In this document: positions 53,425 to 62,334 of the stretch, piece after piece
Numbering within the stretch: the stretch's first letter is position 1
Layout of the letters: every line of letters begins with the position of its first letter
Assembly: GCF_946227985.1 (NCBI RefSeq)
Contig: NZ_CAMKGL010000003.1
Location: 1-64,000 of the forward strand
Length of the DNA stretch: 64,000 nucleotides
Source: Serratia quinivorans
GTDB taxonomy: Bacteria > Pseudomonadota > Gammaproteobacteria > Enterobacterales > Enterobacteriaceae
Direction: 5' to 3'
Translations under genes and position numbers: made by a program
Notes under the pieces: model-generated
The model's database searches: none
What the model saw: only the letters and a program-made list of their open reading frames with translations
What the model was told of the DNA's origin: nothing

Positions 53425-55572
53425 ATGCCTGATTTTTCGCGCAGAGAAATACTGCGGTCTGCCGCCATCGGATCGGCTTTTTCACTGTTACCTGCCTCGA
53501 TCCGCAAAGCCCTGGCAATCCCCGCCAATAACCGCACCGGCACCCTTAACGATGTCGAACACGTGGTGATCCTGATGCAGGAAAATCGCTCTTTCGACCA
53601 TTACTTCGGCACCTTGCCCGGCGTACGCGGCTTTAGCGATCGCATCACCATTCCTTTGCCCGGCGGCCGTCACGTCTGGCAGCAGCAAGGGGAACATCGG
53701 CTGGTGTTGCCCTATCATCTCGACAGCAAGCGTGGCAATGCCCAACGGGTTAGCGGCACGCCGCATTCGTGGGTCGATGAACAATCCGCCTGGGATAACG
53801 GCCGCATGAACGCCTGGCCGACCTACAAAACGCCCACCTCGATGGGCTATTACCGTCGGCACGAATTGCCGTTCCAGTTTGCGCTGGCCGAAACCTTCAC
53901 CCTGTGCGACGCCTATCACTGCTCGATCCACGCCGGGACCAACACCAACCGTCTGTTCCACTGGACCGGCACCAATGGCCCGACGGCGGCCGAGGTCGCG
54001 GTGGTGGTCAACGAGTGGGACAGCCCCGGCCCGGCGGAAGTCGGCTACCAGTGGCAGACCTATCCGGAGCGGCTGGAAGCCAGCGGCGTCAGTTGGAAGG
54101 TCTATCAGTTTTTACCTGATAACTTCACCGATAATCCGCTGGCGGGATTCCGCCAGTACCGCGCCGCCAGCGTTAAGGTCGGCAACCCGGCACAGCCGCC
54201 AAAAGACTTCACCGCCTTTGTTCCCTATCGCGATGAATTGAACGTTGAAGCCCCGCTGTACAAGGGCAACGGCAATACGCTGCCGGCAGCCGACGGCAAC
54301 GACCTGGATGCGATGCTGACCGGCTTTCGTAACGACGTACAGCAGGGCAAGCTGCCGCAGGTAAGCTGGATTATCGCCCCGGCGGCCTACTCGGAACACC
54401 CCGGGCCTTCCAGCCCGGTGCAGGGAGGCTGGTTTACCCAGGAAATCCTCAATGCGCTGACGGATAACCCAGAGGTGTGGAGCAAGACCGTGCTGCTGGT
54501 CAATTACGACGAAAACGACGGCTTCTTCGACCATATGCCTTCGCCATCGGCCCCGTCACTGCGCGAAGACGGCACTTTCGCCGGCAAATCGACGGTGCCG
54601 TTCGACAGCGAAATCTTCCAGCACGTGGCCCCACCCGGCTCTCAGGAGCAACCCCCACCGGACGGCCGCATTTACGGCCCGGGACCGCGGGTACCGATGT
54701 TGGTGCTATCCCCCTGGAGCCGCGGCGGCTGGGTCAATTCACAGGTATTCGACCACACCTCGGTACTGCAATTTCTGGAAAAACGCTTCCAGGTGCATGA
54801 ACCGAACATCAGCGCCTGGCGACGGGCGGTCTGTGGCGACCTCACTTCGGCCTTCAACTTTGTCGACCCTAATGAGGAAACCTTGCCTCGTCTACCCACC
54901 ACCAGCCGCCACGCCGCCGATAACCTGCGCCAACGACAGGAACAGTTACCGCAGGTGCCCTTGCCGCCGGTGGACAGGCAACAGTTACCGCATCAGTCGC
55001 GACTGGCACGCCCATCGCGTGCTCTGCCTTACCGGTTGCACGTTGAGGCCAACAGCAACCCCGAGCAAAAAATGCTGACGCTCAACCTGTACAACACCGG
55101 CGAACAGGGTGCGGTCTTTCATGTGTACGACCTGCTGAGTCTGGAGCAGATCCCACGGCGCTATACCGTCGAAGCCGGTAAAGCAGTCAGTGATAACTGG
55201 CTAACGGCGGATCGCTACCACCTATGGTTGCTAGGCCCCAACGGTTTCCATCGTGAGCTGGGTGGCAGCGTTCTGCAGCCGCAGCCGGAAGTACAACTCA
55301 CCCCGCAGGGCGACCATTTATCGCTAACGCTAACCAACTCGGGCAGCCAGGCAACAACGGTGACCATCACCCGCTGCCCTTATACGCAAAAAGGCCCATG
55401 GCAGATTGAACTGCCGGCGGGTGGCCGCCATCAGCAGGCCTTTGCTACCAAATCCAGCGGTGGCTGGTACGATCTTTCACTGCAGGACTCACAGGGTTGG
55501 CAACGCCGGCTGGCAGGCCGGCTGGAGAACGGCAACCACAGCGTCAGCGATCCGTTAATGGGTAAGATCTGA
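53425..55572 (+). CDS. Tat-exported phospholipase C (phosphocholine-preferring type)
   Basis: The 715-residue protein has a Tat signal (SRREILRSAAIGSAFSLLPA), then the phosphoesterase core EHVVILMQENRSFDHYFGTL with family residues, HCSIHAGTNTNRLFHWTG, and NYDENDGFFDHMPSPSAP. The C-terminal part (from about 500) contains two tandem DUF756-like domains (LHVEANSNPEQKMLTLNLYN, then LTPQGDHLSLTLTNSGSQ). It matches the non-haemolytic, phosphocholine-type PLC of Pseudomonas and Burkholderia. It may be a virulence or phosphate-scavenging enzyme. Confidence 0.92.
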   Translation: MPDFSRREILRSAAIGSAFSLLPASIRKALAIPANNRTGTLNDVEHVVILMQENRSFDHYFGTLPGVRGFSDRITIPLPGGRHVWQQQGEHRLVLPYHLDSKRGNAQRVSGTPHSWVDEQSAWDNGRMNAWPTYKTPTSMGYYRRHELPFQFALAETFTLCDAYHCSIHAGTNTNRLFHWTGTNGPTAAEVAVVVNEWDSPGPAEVGYQWQTYPERLEASGVSWKVYQFLPDNFTDNPLAGFRQYRAASVKVGNPAQPPKDFTAFVPYRDELNVEAPLYKGNGNTLPAADGNDLDAMLTGFRNDVQQGKLPQVSWIIAPAAYSEHPGPSSPVQGGWFTQEILNALTDNPEVWSKTVLLVNYDENDGFFDHMPSPSAPSLREDGTFAGKSTVPFDSEIFQHVAPPGSQEQPPPDGRIYGPGPRVPMLVLSPWSRGGWVNSQVFDHTSVLQFLEKRFQVHEPNISAWRRAVCGDLTSAFNFVDPNEETLPRLPTTSRHAADNLRQRQEQLPQVPLPPVDRQQLPHQSRLARPSRALPYRLHVEANSNPEQKMLTLNLYNTGEQGAVFHVYDLLSLEQIPRRYTVEAGKAVSDNWLTADRYHLWLLGPNGFHRELGGSVLQPQPEVQLTPQGDHLSLTLTNSGSQATTVTITRCPYTQKGPWQIELPAGGRHQQAFATKSSGGWYDLSLQDSQGWQRRLAGRLENGNHSVSDPLMGKI

Positions 55573-55601
55573 GATATCCGTGCAGGGTGTTCAAAGGGAG
55601 A

Positions 55602-55626
55602 ATGCCCTGTGACGGGGCATCCTTTT
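55602..55626 (+). terminator. Intrinsic terminator after the PLC gene
   Basis: ATGCCC pairs with GGGCAT and is followed by CCTTTT. It lies 30 bases after the stop and also near the end of the convergent abgR. Confidence 0.75.
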
Positions 55627-56521
55627 AGCGGCAGTACAAGCGGAACAGGCGCGCCAGATGTGCGCCCATCGGCGTCAGCGTGGTGTCTTTACGCTGGATC
55701 AGATAAAACGTCGCCTTGGGCAGGCTCTCCTCCAGCGCCAGCGGCACCAGATGCTTCCCCAGTATCGGATCGGAGATCACATCCACCGACAAAATGCTGA
55801 CAAAATCGCTTTGCGCCACCAGGCTGGTGCAGGCCATAAAAGTCTCGCAGGTGACGCTGATAGACGGCGCCATTCCCAGATCCCCGAACAAGTCGTGCAG
55901 TAGCCGGTAGTAGCTGCCCTTTGGCGTCGGCATGGTCCAGTCACAGTGCTGCAGTTGCCTGAGTGACGTCGCCCCCTCCATCGGATGCCCCTTGCGCACC
56001 ACCACCTTGTACTCTTTTTCCATCAACCGTTCGTACTGCAACTCATTGTCCAGGCTGCTGGGGTAATAAGTGTTGACCGTGAAATCCAGTTCACCCTGGC
56101 GAAGTTCCGGGATCATCGACACCAGTTGCCCTTCGACAATCCGCACTTTGACCTTTGGATATTCACGGTGGAACTGATTGATCACCTGCGGCATCACGGT
56201 GCGCGCAATGCTGCCACCGACGCCGATATTCACTGAGCCGCCCGCCAGCCCCAGCCGTTGCTGGATATCCTCCTGCGCCACCCGCAGCTCTTCGAGGATC
56301 AGGCTGGCATGCTGGAAAAAGTTATCGCCGCAGTCGGTCAGCACCACGCCCTGGCTACGGCGGATAAACAGCTTGGCCCCCAGCACCGTTTCCAGTTCCT
56401 GAATCGACTTGGTCAGCGCCGGCTGCGAAAGCTGTGAAGTCCGGCTGGCGGCACGGATACTGCCCTGACGGCTGACTTCTACAAACGCACGTAATTGGTG
56501 CAATTTTATTGAGGCTGGCAT
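55625..56521 (-). CDS. abgR: AbgR, LysR-family regulator
   Basis: ATG 56521 gives 298 residues starting MPASIKLHQLRAFVEVSRQG, a standard LysR helix-turn-helix (AASRTSQLSQPALTKSIQEL), and an effector domain. It diverges from abgA across 271 AT-rich bases and is highly similar to AbgR in its arrangement. AbgR is thought to activate p-aminobenzoyl-glutamate use. Confidence 0.85.
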   Translation of the reverse strand: MPASIKLHQLRAFVEVSRQGSIRAASRTSQLSQPALTKSIQELETVLGAKLFIRRSQGVVLTDCGDNFFQHASLILEELRVAQEDIQQRLGLAGGSVNIGVGGSIARTVMPQVINQFHREYPKVKVRIVEGQLVSMIPELRQGELDFTVNTYYPSSLDNELQYERLMEKEYKVVVRKGHPMEGATSLRQLQHCDWTMPTPKGSYYRLLHDLFGDLGMAPSISVTCETFMACTSLVAQSDFVSILSVDVISDPILGKHLVPLALEESLPKATFYLIQRKDTTLTPMGAHLARLFRLYCR

Positions 56522-56792
56522 AGGCGAATGGTGATAACCGTTGTTTATCAATAGCAAGATATTGGCATCTTATTTAGCCCGATTCCATTGTGTACATTCG
56601 AAAAAAACATAATAAATAACCAAATTCTTATTTCGCTTAATTAAACGCATTTTCTGCGCCAATAAGCGCATTTCACGGCAGTTAGTCACTAAATACGTCT
56701 TTTTCATTAAACAGTTCCACCGTCTGAGTTCAGTTCAGCGCACCACTGCTGCCCGGCGTTTGCCTGGGCGCGATAACCAATGAGATCTTCCA

Positions 56793-58109
56793 ATGAATAA
56801 TCCGCTTTCGATGTTGGTGTCAGATTTATCCCCGCAACTGCAGGCCTGGCGTCGCGACTTTCACCGCTATGCCGAATCCGGCTGGTTTGAGTTCCGCACC
56901 GCTACGCTGGTGGCGGAAGAACTGGATCGGCTGGGCTACCGCCTGCAGCTGGGCCGCGAAGTCATTAATGCCGATGCCCGCATGGGGTTGCCTTCCGCCG
57001 AAGCTCTGCAGCAACAGGAGCAGCGTGCCCGCGAGCAGGGGGCACTGGAGAAGTGGTTACCGCACTTTTCCGGCGGCTTCGCCGGTATTGTCGCCACGCT
57101 GGACACCGGCCGCCCCGGCCCGGTGATCGCCTATCGCGTTGACATGGATGCGCTCGATCTCAACGAAAAACTGCAGCCGGATCACCTGCCGTTCCGTGAA
57201 GGCTTCGCCTCCTGCAACAGCGGCATGATGCATGCATGCGGTCATGATGGCCACACCACCATTGGGCTGGGGTTGGCACGGGTGTTCAAGAGCCTGGAAG
57301 CGCAGCTGAGCGGCACTATCAAACTGATTTTCCAGCCGGCAGAAGAAGGCACCCGTGGCGCAAAATCCATGGTGGAAGCGGGCGTGGTGGACGACGTTGA
57401 TTTCTTCACCGCCGTACACATCGGCACCGGCGTACCGGCCGGGGAACTGGTATGCGGTAGCGACAGCTTTATGGCCACCAGCAAGCTGGACGTCACCTAC
57501 CGTGGCGTAGCCTCTCACGCCGGTGCCAAACCGGAAGACGGTCGCAACGCCCTGCTGGCGGCGGCGCAGGCCACTGTGGGGCTGTACGCCATCCCACGCC
57601 ACAGCGAGGGCAGCTCACGCATCAACGTCGGCGTGCTGCAAGGCGGAACCGGCCGCAACGTGATTGCCGATCGGGCGTTTATGAAGGTGGAAACCCGCGG
57701 GGCCACCAACGCCATCAACGAATTTGTTTACCAGCAGGCGCTGAACGTGATCGAAGGCGCGGCCAAAATGCACGGCGTGGAATACGACATCGCCCTGATG
57801 GGTGCAGCGCAGAGCAGTAAACCGACCCAGCCCTGGGTGGACTACATTCACCGCCAGGCGCAGGAGATAGCCGAACTGAGCTCGGTCGTCGATCGCCGCG
57901 AGCAGGCCGCCGGTTCCGAAGACGCCACTTATATGATGGAACGGGTGAAATCCCACGGCGGGCAGGCCTCTTACGTAATTTTCGGTACCGAACTGAGCGC
58001 CGGGCACCACAACGAAAAGTTCGATTTTAACGAACAGGTGATGGCGGTGGCGGTGAAAACGCTGGCGTCGCTGGCACTGAACCTGCCGACTTTTGGGAGC
58101 AAAGCATGA
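56793..58109 (+). CDS. abgA: AbgA, p-aminobenzoyl-glutamate hydrolase subunit A
   Basis: AbgA and AbgB form the enzyme that cleaves p-aminobenzoyl-glutamate, a folate breakdown product, to PABA and glutamate. The 438-residue M20 family protein has [20 protein letters not shown] (metal histidine) and [21 protein letters not shown], then the [16 protein letters not shown] segment. It overlaps abgB by four bases. Confidence 0.93.
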   Translation: MNNPLSMLVSDLSPQLQAWRRDFHRYAESGWFEFRTATLVAEELDRLGYRLQLGREVINADARMGLPSAEALQQQEQRAREQGALEKWLPHFSGGFAGIVATLDTGRPGPVIAYRVDMDALDLNEKLQPDHLPFREGFASCNSGMMHACGHDGHTTIGLGLARVFKSLEAQLSGTIKLIFQPAEEGTRGAKSMVEAGVVDDVDFFTAVHIGTGVPAGELVCGSDSFMATSKLDVTYRGVASHAGAKPEDGRNALLAAAQATVGLYAIPRHSEGSSRINVGVLQGGTGRNVIADRAFMKVETRGATNAINEFVYQQALNVIEGAAKMHGVEYDIALMGAAQSSKPTQPWVDYIHRQAQEIAELSSVVDRREQAAGSEDATYMMERVKSHGGQASYVIFGTELSAGHHNEKFDFNEQVMAVAVKTLASLALNLPTFGSKA

Positions 58110-59557
58110 GTAACCCGCAACTGCTTACGTTTATCAATCAGTACATTGACCAACACCAGCCGCAGTTCAGCGCACTGAGCGACAGCATCTGGGATCACCC
58201 GGAGACGCGCTTTACCGAAACCTATTCCGCCAATCTGCTGGCCGACGCGCTGGAGCAGGAAGGTTTTCGGCTTGAACGCGGCGTCGGCGGCATTGAAACC
58301 GCATTTATCGCCAGCTATGGCAGCGGCCAGCCGGTGATCGCCCTGCTGGGCGAGTACGACGCCCTTGCCGGATTAAGCCAACGGTCAGGCTGTGCCACGC
58401 CGCAACCGCTGGTCGAAAACGGCAACGGCCACGGCTGCGGCCACAACCTGTTGGGCACCGCCGCGCTGGCAGGGGCATTCGCGGTCAAAGCCTGGATGCA
58501 GCAACAGCACCTGACCGGCACCGTGCGTTTCTACGGCTGCCCTGGCGAAGAGGGCGGTTCCGGCAAAACCTTTATGGTACGTGAAGGCCTGTTCGATGAC
58601 GTCGACGCTGCCCTCACCTGGCACCCGGAAGGCTTCAGCGGCATGTTCAATACCAGCACCCTGGCCAATATTCAGGCAGCGTTTCAGTTCAAAGGGGTCG
58701 CCGCGCACGCCGCCAACTCACCCCACCTTGGCCGCAGCGCGCTGGATGCGGTAACGCTGATGAACACCGGTGCCAACTTCCTGCGTGAGCACATCGTGCA
58801 GGAAGCGCGATTGCACTATGCCGTCACCAATACCGGTGGCAGTTCACCCAATGTGGTGCAAGCCGATGCCGAGGTGCTGTATCTGATCCGCGCGCCGCAG
58901 CTCGATCAGGCGCAGGATATTTACCAGCGGGTGATCAACATCGCCAAGGGTGCAGCGCTAATGACCGATACCCAAATGACGGTACGTTTTGACAAGGCCT
59001 GTTCCAACTATGTGCCAAACCGCAGCATGGAGCAGGTGATGTATCGCCACGTCTGTGGCTTCGGCCTGCCGGAATACAGCGAGGAGGAGCGCAGCTTCGC
59101 CACCGAGATCCGCCAAACGCTCAACAAAGACGAGCTGCGTAATGCCAGGTTGAATGTCGCCCGCACCGGCGGCGCGGCTGGCCGCGAGTGGGTTCAGAAT
59201 TTGGGCGACAAGGTGTTGATGGACCAGGTCGCCCCTTATGTGGCATCGGAAGACCTGCTGTACGGCTCTACCGACGTCGGCGATGTCAGTTGGGTCGCGC
59301 CGACCGCCCAGTGCTTCAGCCCCTGCTTTGCGTTCGGTACGCCGCTGCATACCTGGCAACTGGTGGCACAGGGTCGCACTTCGATCGCCCACAAAGGCAT
59401 GTGCCTGGCCGGCAAGGTGATGGCGGCCACCGCCGTCGAACTGCTGAGCGACAGCGCTCTGCTGGCGGAGTGCCGCCGCGAGTTCGAACGCCAGCGGGCC
59501 GAACAGCCTTATAGCTGCCCGATCCCTAAAGACATCAGGCCTTCACCGTTAAAGTAA
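58106..59557 (+). CDS. abgB: AbgB, p-aminobenzoyl-glutamate hydrolase subunit B
   Basis: The 483-residue M20 family protein has [40 protein letters not shown] and a [17 protein letters not shown]-terminal block. Its ATG overlaps the abgA stop (ATGA), so the two subunits are translated in step. Stop 59557 is followed by a hairpin before abgT. Confidence 0.93.
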   Translation: MSNPQLLTFINQYIDQHQPQFSALSDSIWDHPETRFTETYSANLLADALEQEGFRLERGVGGIETAFIASYGSGQPVIALLGEYDALAGLSQRSGCATPQPLVENGNGHGCGHNLLGTAALAGAFAVKAWMQQQHLTGTVRFYGCPGEEGGSGKTFMVREGLFDDVDAALTWHPEGFSGMFNTSTLANIQAAFQFKGVAAHAANSPHLGRSALDAVTLMNTGANFLREHIVQEARLHYAVTNTGGSSPNVVQADAEVLYLIRAPQLDQAQDIYQRVINIAKGAALMTDTQMTVRFDKACSNYVPNRSMEQVMYRHVCGFGLPEYSEEERSFATEIRQTLNKDELRNARLNVARTGGAAGREWVQNLGDKVLMDQVAPYVASEDLLYGSTDVGDVSWVAPTAQCFSPCFAFGTPLHTWQLVAQGRTSIAHKGMCLAGKVMAATAVELLSDSALLAECRREFERQRAEQPYSCPIPKDIRPSPLK

Positions 59558-59572
59558 CCACCAGGCTGCCAA

Positions 59573-59590
59573 GGCCCGCAATAGCGGGCC
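59573..59590 (+). terminator. Hairpin between abgB and abgT
   Basis: GGCCCGC-AATA-GCGGGCC forms a seven-base stem with a four-base loop. No T-run follows, so it may be a partial terminator or an mRNA-processing site that lowers abgT expression. Confidence 0.5.
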
Positions 59591-59661
59591 AGTAATAATA
59601 ATTATAATTAAATCAAATAATAAAAAATAAACACAACAGGACAAACACAGAGGGTAAGACA

Positions 59662-61188
59662 ATGAGTGAGGTCACAACTTCAGCCAATAAAAGCCCCGGT
59701 CGCGTTTTTTACTGGGTAGAGCGCATCGGGAATAAAATCCCCAATCCATTTTTGCTGTTCGTCTATTTAATCGTTGTTTTAATGCTGGCTACCGCGCTGT
59801 TCTCCTGGCTGGACGTAGCGGTGAAGAACCCGGCCACCGGCGAGTTGATCAAGGTAAATAACCTGATGAGCGTAGCGGGCATGCAGTGGATTTTCCCGAA
59901 CATCATTCATAACTTCAGCAGCTTTGCGCCGCTGGGTGCAATTTTGGCGCTGGTGATCGGTGCCGGGCTGGCCGAAAAGGTCGGGCTGCTACAGGCGCTG
60001 ATGTATAAAATGGCGTCACGCGTTAGCGCCCGCTATGCCAGCTATCTGGTGCTGTTTATCGCCTTTTTCAGCCATATCTCTTCTGACGCCGCGCTGGTGG
60101 TGATGCCGCCGCTCGGCGCGCTGATGTTTCTGGCGGTGGGCCGCCACCCAGTGGCCGGGCTGCTGGCCGCCATTGCCGGGGTTGCCTCCGGCTTTACCGC
60201 CAACCTGTTGATCGTCACCACCGACGTACTGCTCTCCGGCATCAGTACCGAGGCCACCAAGGCGGTGGACGCCGCCGTTCACGTCAGCGTGATCGACAAC
60301 TGGTACTTTATGGCCACCTCGGTCGTGGTGCTGACCTTCGCCGGGGCGCTGTTGACCGATAAATTTATCGAACCGCGCCTGCCCAAATGGCAGGGCTGCG
60401 CCGAGGACAAAATTGAGACGCTAACCCCACTACAGAACCGTGGGTTGATGATGAGCGGCATTGCCGCGCTGGTGTTTATCGCGATTATCGCCGCCCTGGT
60501 GGTACCCGAAGCGGCCCCGCTGCGCGATCCGAAAACAGGCTCGGTGATCCCATCGCCGTTTATTAAAGGCATTGTGCCGATCATCATCCTGTTCTTCTTC
60601 ACCGTTGGCATTACCTATGGCGTGGTCACCAAACAGATCAAACGGCCGGACAATATTCCCAACCACCTGATAGAGCCGATGAAAAGCATGGCCGGCTTTA
60701 TCGTGATGGTGTTCCCGCTGTCGCAGTTCGTGGCGTTCTTTAACTGGAGCAACATGGGCAAGTTTATGGCCATCGGCCTGACCGATATGCTGGAGGCCGC
60801 CGGTATGAGCGGCGCTCCGGCATTTCTCGGGCTGATGTTCCTCTCGGCCTTCCTGTGCATGTTTATCGCCAGTGGCTCTGCCATCTGGTCGATTCTGGCG
60901 CCGATCTTTGTACCGATGTTTATGCTGCTGGGCTTTCATCCGGCGTTCGCCCAGATGATTTTCCGCATCGCCGACTCCTCGGTGCTGCCACTGGCACCGA
61001 TGTCCCCCTTCCTGCCGTTGTTCCTCGGCTTCCTGCAGCGCTACCGCAAAGACGCCCAGCTCGGCACCTACTATGTGCTGATCCTGCCGTATCCGCTGGT
61101 GTTCTTTGCCGTGTGGATTTTACTGTTGCTGGCGTGGTACGCACTCGGCTTGCCGATTGGCCCGGGCGTCTATCCTAAGATGGGGTAA
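59662..61188 (+). CDS. abgT: AbgT, p-aminobenzoyl-glutamate importer
   Basis: AbgT imports p-aminobenzoyl-glutamate (some relatives also export sulfonamides). The 508-residue protein is highly hydrophobic and has the family motifs NKIPNPFLLFVYLIVVLML, ASGSAIWSILAPIFVPMFML and RIADSSVLPLAPMSPFLPL. GAGGGTAAG lies before ATG 59662. It is the last gene of abgABT. Confidence 0.93.
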   Translation: MSEVTTSANKSPGRVFYWVERIGNKIPNPFLLFVYLIVVLMLATALFSWLDVAVKNPATGELIKVNNLMSVAGMQWIFPNIIHNFSSFAPLGAILALVIGAGLAEKVGLLQALMYKMASRVSARYASYLVLFIAFFSHISSDAALVVMPPLGALMFLAVGRHPVAGLLAAIAGVASGFTANLLIVTTDVLLSGISTEATKAVDAAVHVSVIDNWYFMATSVVVLTFAGALLTDKFIEPRLPKWQGCAEDKIETLTPLQNRGLMMSGIAALVFIAIIAALVVPEAAPLRDPKTGSVIPSPFIKGIVPIIILFFFTVGITYGVVTKQIKRPDNIPNHLIEPMKSMAGFIVMVFPLSQFVAFFNWSNMGKFMAIGLTDMLEAAGMSGAPAFLGLMFLSAFLCMFIASGSAIWSILAPIFVPMFMLLGFHPAFAQMIFRIADSSVLPLAPMSPFLPLFLGFLQRYRKDAQLGTYYVLILPYPLVFFAVWILLLLAWYALGLPIGPGVYPKMG

Positions 61189-61194
61189 AGATTA

Positions 61195-61220
61195 CCGGCC
61201 TCTTGATATCGGGAGGCCGG
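61195..61220. terminator. Bidirectional hairpin between abgT and the OmpX-like gene
   Basis: CCGGCCTC pairs with GAGGCCGG over a ten-base loop. On the minus strand it is followed by a TAATCTTT stretch. It separates convergent abgT and OmpX-like transcripts. Confidence 0.65.
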
Positions 61221-61234
61221 AAGCATTCAACTCA

Positions 61235-61810
61235 TCAGAAACGATAGCCAACGCCGATGTTGAAGCCATTGATAGAACGGTTTTTATTACCGGCATCCAG
61301 GCTGGAGCCTTCATAACCGATATCTACCGCCAAATTTTCCATTGGGTTAACCTGGAAACCGACGCCGTACATAAAGGAGGTTTTCTTCTGGTTACCGCTC
61401 TCTTCACCCATATATTCGTAAGTGTTGTATGCGTAATTACTCCAGGATGACTTGTAATCCACCTTGTTATAATTCAAACCCAGCAGCCCGTAAACGCTGA
61501 CAAATTGATTAAAACGGTATGCCGGACCAACGGACAGTGAGTAATATTTAACTTCGGCATGATTATTAACCTTGTCGCGATAGACATTGTAAGACTCGTC
61601 CTTGTCACCGCTCATATAGGTAAATGAGCTGATAACGCTGACAGGCGAATCCCACTCGTAGCGGTACTTAATGTTCACCCCATTGATATTCTTGAAGTCC
61701 TGTACCTTGCTCTGCGCATAACCGGCAGTGATAGTGCTTTGCCCGGCCTGGGCCGCCGTGCCGAAACCCAAAGAGGAAACAATCAGAGTGGCGATGATTA
61801 ACTTTTTCAT
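61235..61810 (-). CDS. OmpX/Ail-like outer-membrane protein
   Basis: ATG 61810 starts a 191-residue protein with a signal peptide (MKKLIIATLIVSSLGFGTAA, cut near QAG). The body has eight-strand barrel character with alternating hydrophobic residues (YYSLSVGPAYRFNQFVSVYG, FMYGVGFQVNPMENLAVDIG) and the end NIGVGYRF, ending in F as expected for an outer-membrane barrel. Members give serum resistance and adhesion in enterics. It may be an independent housekeeping-type gene. Confidence 0.85.
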   Translation of the reverse strand: MKKLIIATLIVSSLGFGTAAQAGQSTITAGYAQSKVQDFKNINGVNIKYRYEWDSPVSVISSFTYMSGDKDESYNVYRDKVNNHAEVKYYSLSVGPAYRFNQFVSVYGLLGLNYNKVDYKSSWSNYAYNTYEYMGEESGNQKKTSFMYGVGFQVNPMENLAVDIGYEGSSLDAGNKNRSINGFNIGVGYRF

Positions 61811-62089
61811 AAAATCTTCCTTAATAGTAAGTGGAACAACTGAGGTACAAAAATAGCTATCCATACCGTATTGACGGCATGAATTAATGATTGTGAATTA
61901 TTCATATTCAATGAATAGTTAAGATTAGAGTGTAGCAAATCCGGCGTTATTATTAATTAGTTGAGCCGGTAATTTGCGAGCTGTTTCGCGTCAATAGTAA
62001 TTTCTTACACCATAAATCATGACATACTCCAAGGGAGATGTTCGGTCAAAAAAATCAAAACCCTCTTAACTAAATAATGTTGAGATCTA

Positions 62090-62323
62090 TTACTTTTCGT
62101 TCTTTCGTTGCATTTTTGACAAGATCCAAATTCCTATACCTGCAGGTACCCCTGCCGCAAACCCAACTTTCAATGAGTATAAGAAGTCATCTCTAAAACT
62201 AAATAAGAAAACCCCACGTTCATAGTAAACCAACAACGCAGAACCAAGACAAGCAAGGAGAGCAATGATTATCATAATAAAAATAGAGTAACCAATTAAA
62301 ACAAAAATCAGCTTATAACCCAT
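62090..62323 (-). CDS. Small membrane protein, CdiI-like immunity candidate
   Basis: The 77-residue protein starts MGYKLIFVLIGYSIFIMIII and has two membrane segments (about 5-25 and 48-65), ending with charged SKMQRKNEK. GAGGGA precedes ATG 62323; a GTG at 62338 overlapping the CdiA stop is an alternative. It follows the toxin end by twelve bases. A membrane immunity protein would suit a membrane-acting toxin. No family was assigned. Confidence 0.6.
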   Translation of the reverse strand: MGYKLIFVLIGYSIFIMIIIALLACLGSALLVYYERGVFLFSFRDDFLYSLKVGFAAGVPAGIGIWILSKMQRKNEK

Positions 62324-62334
62324 CTGTTTATCCC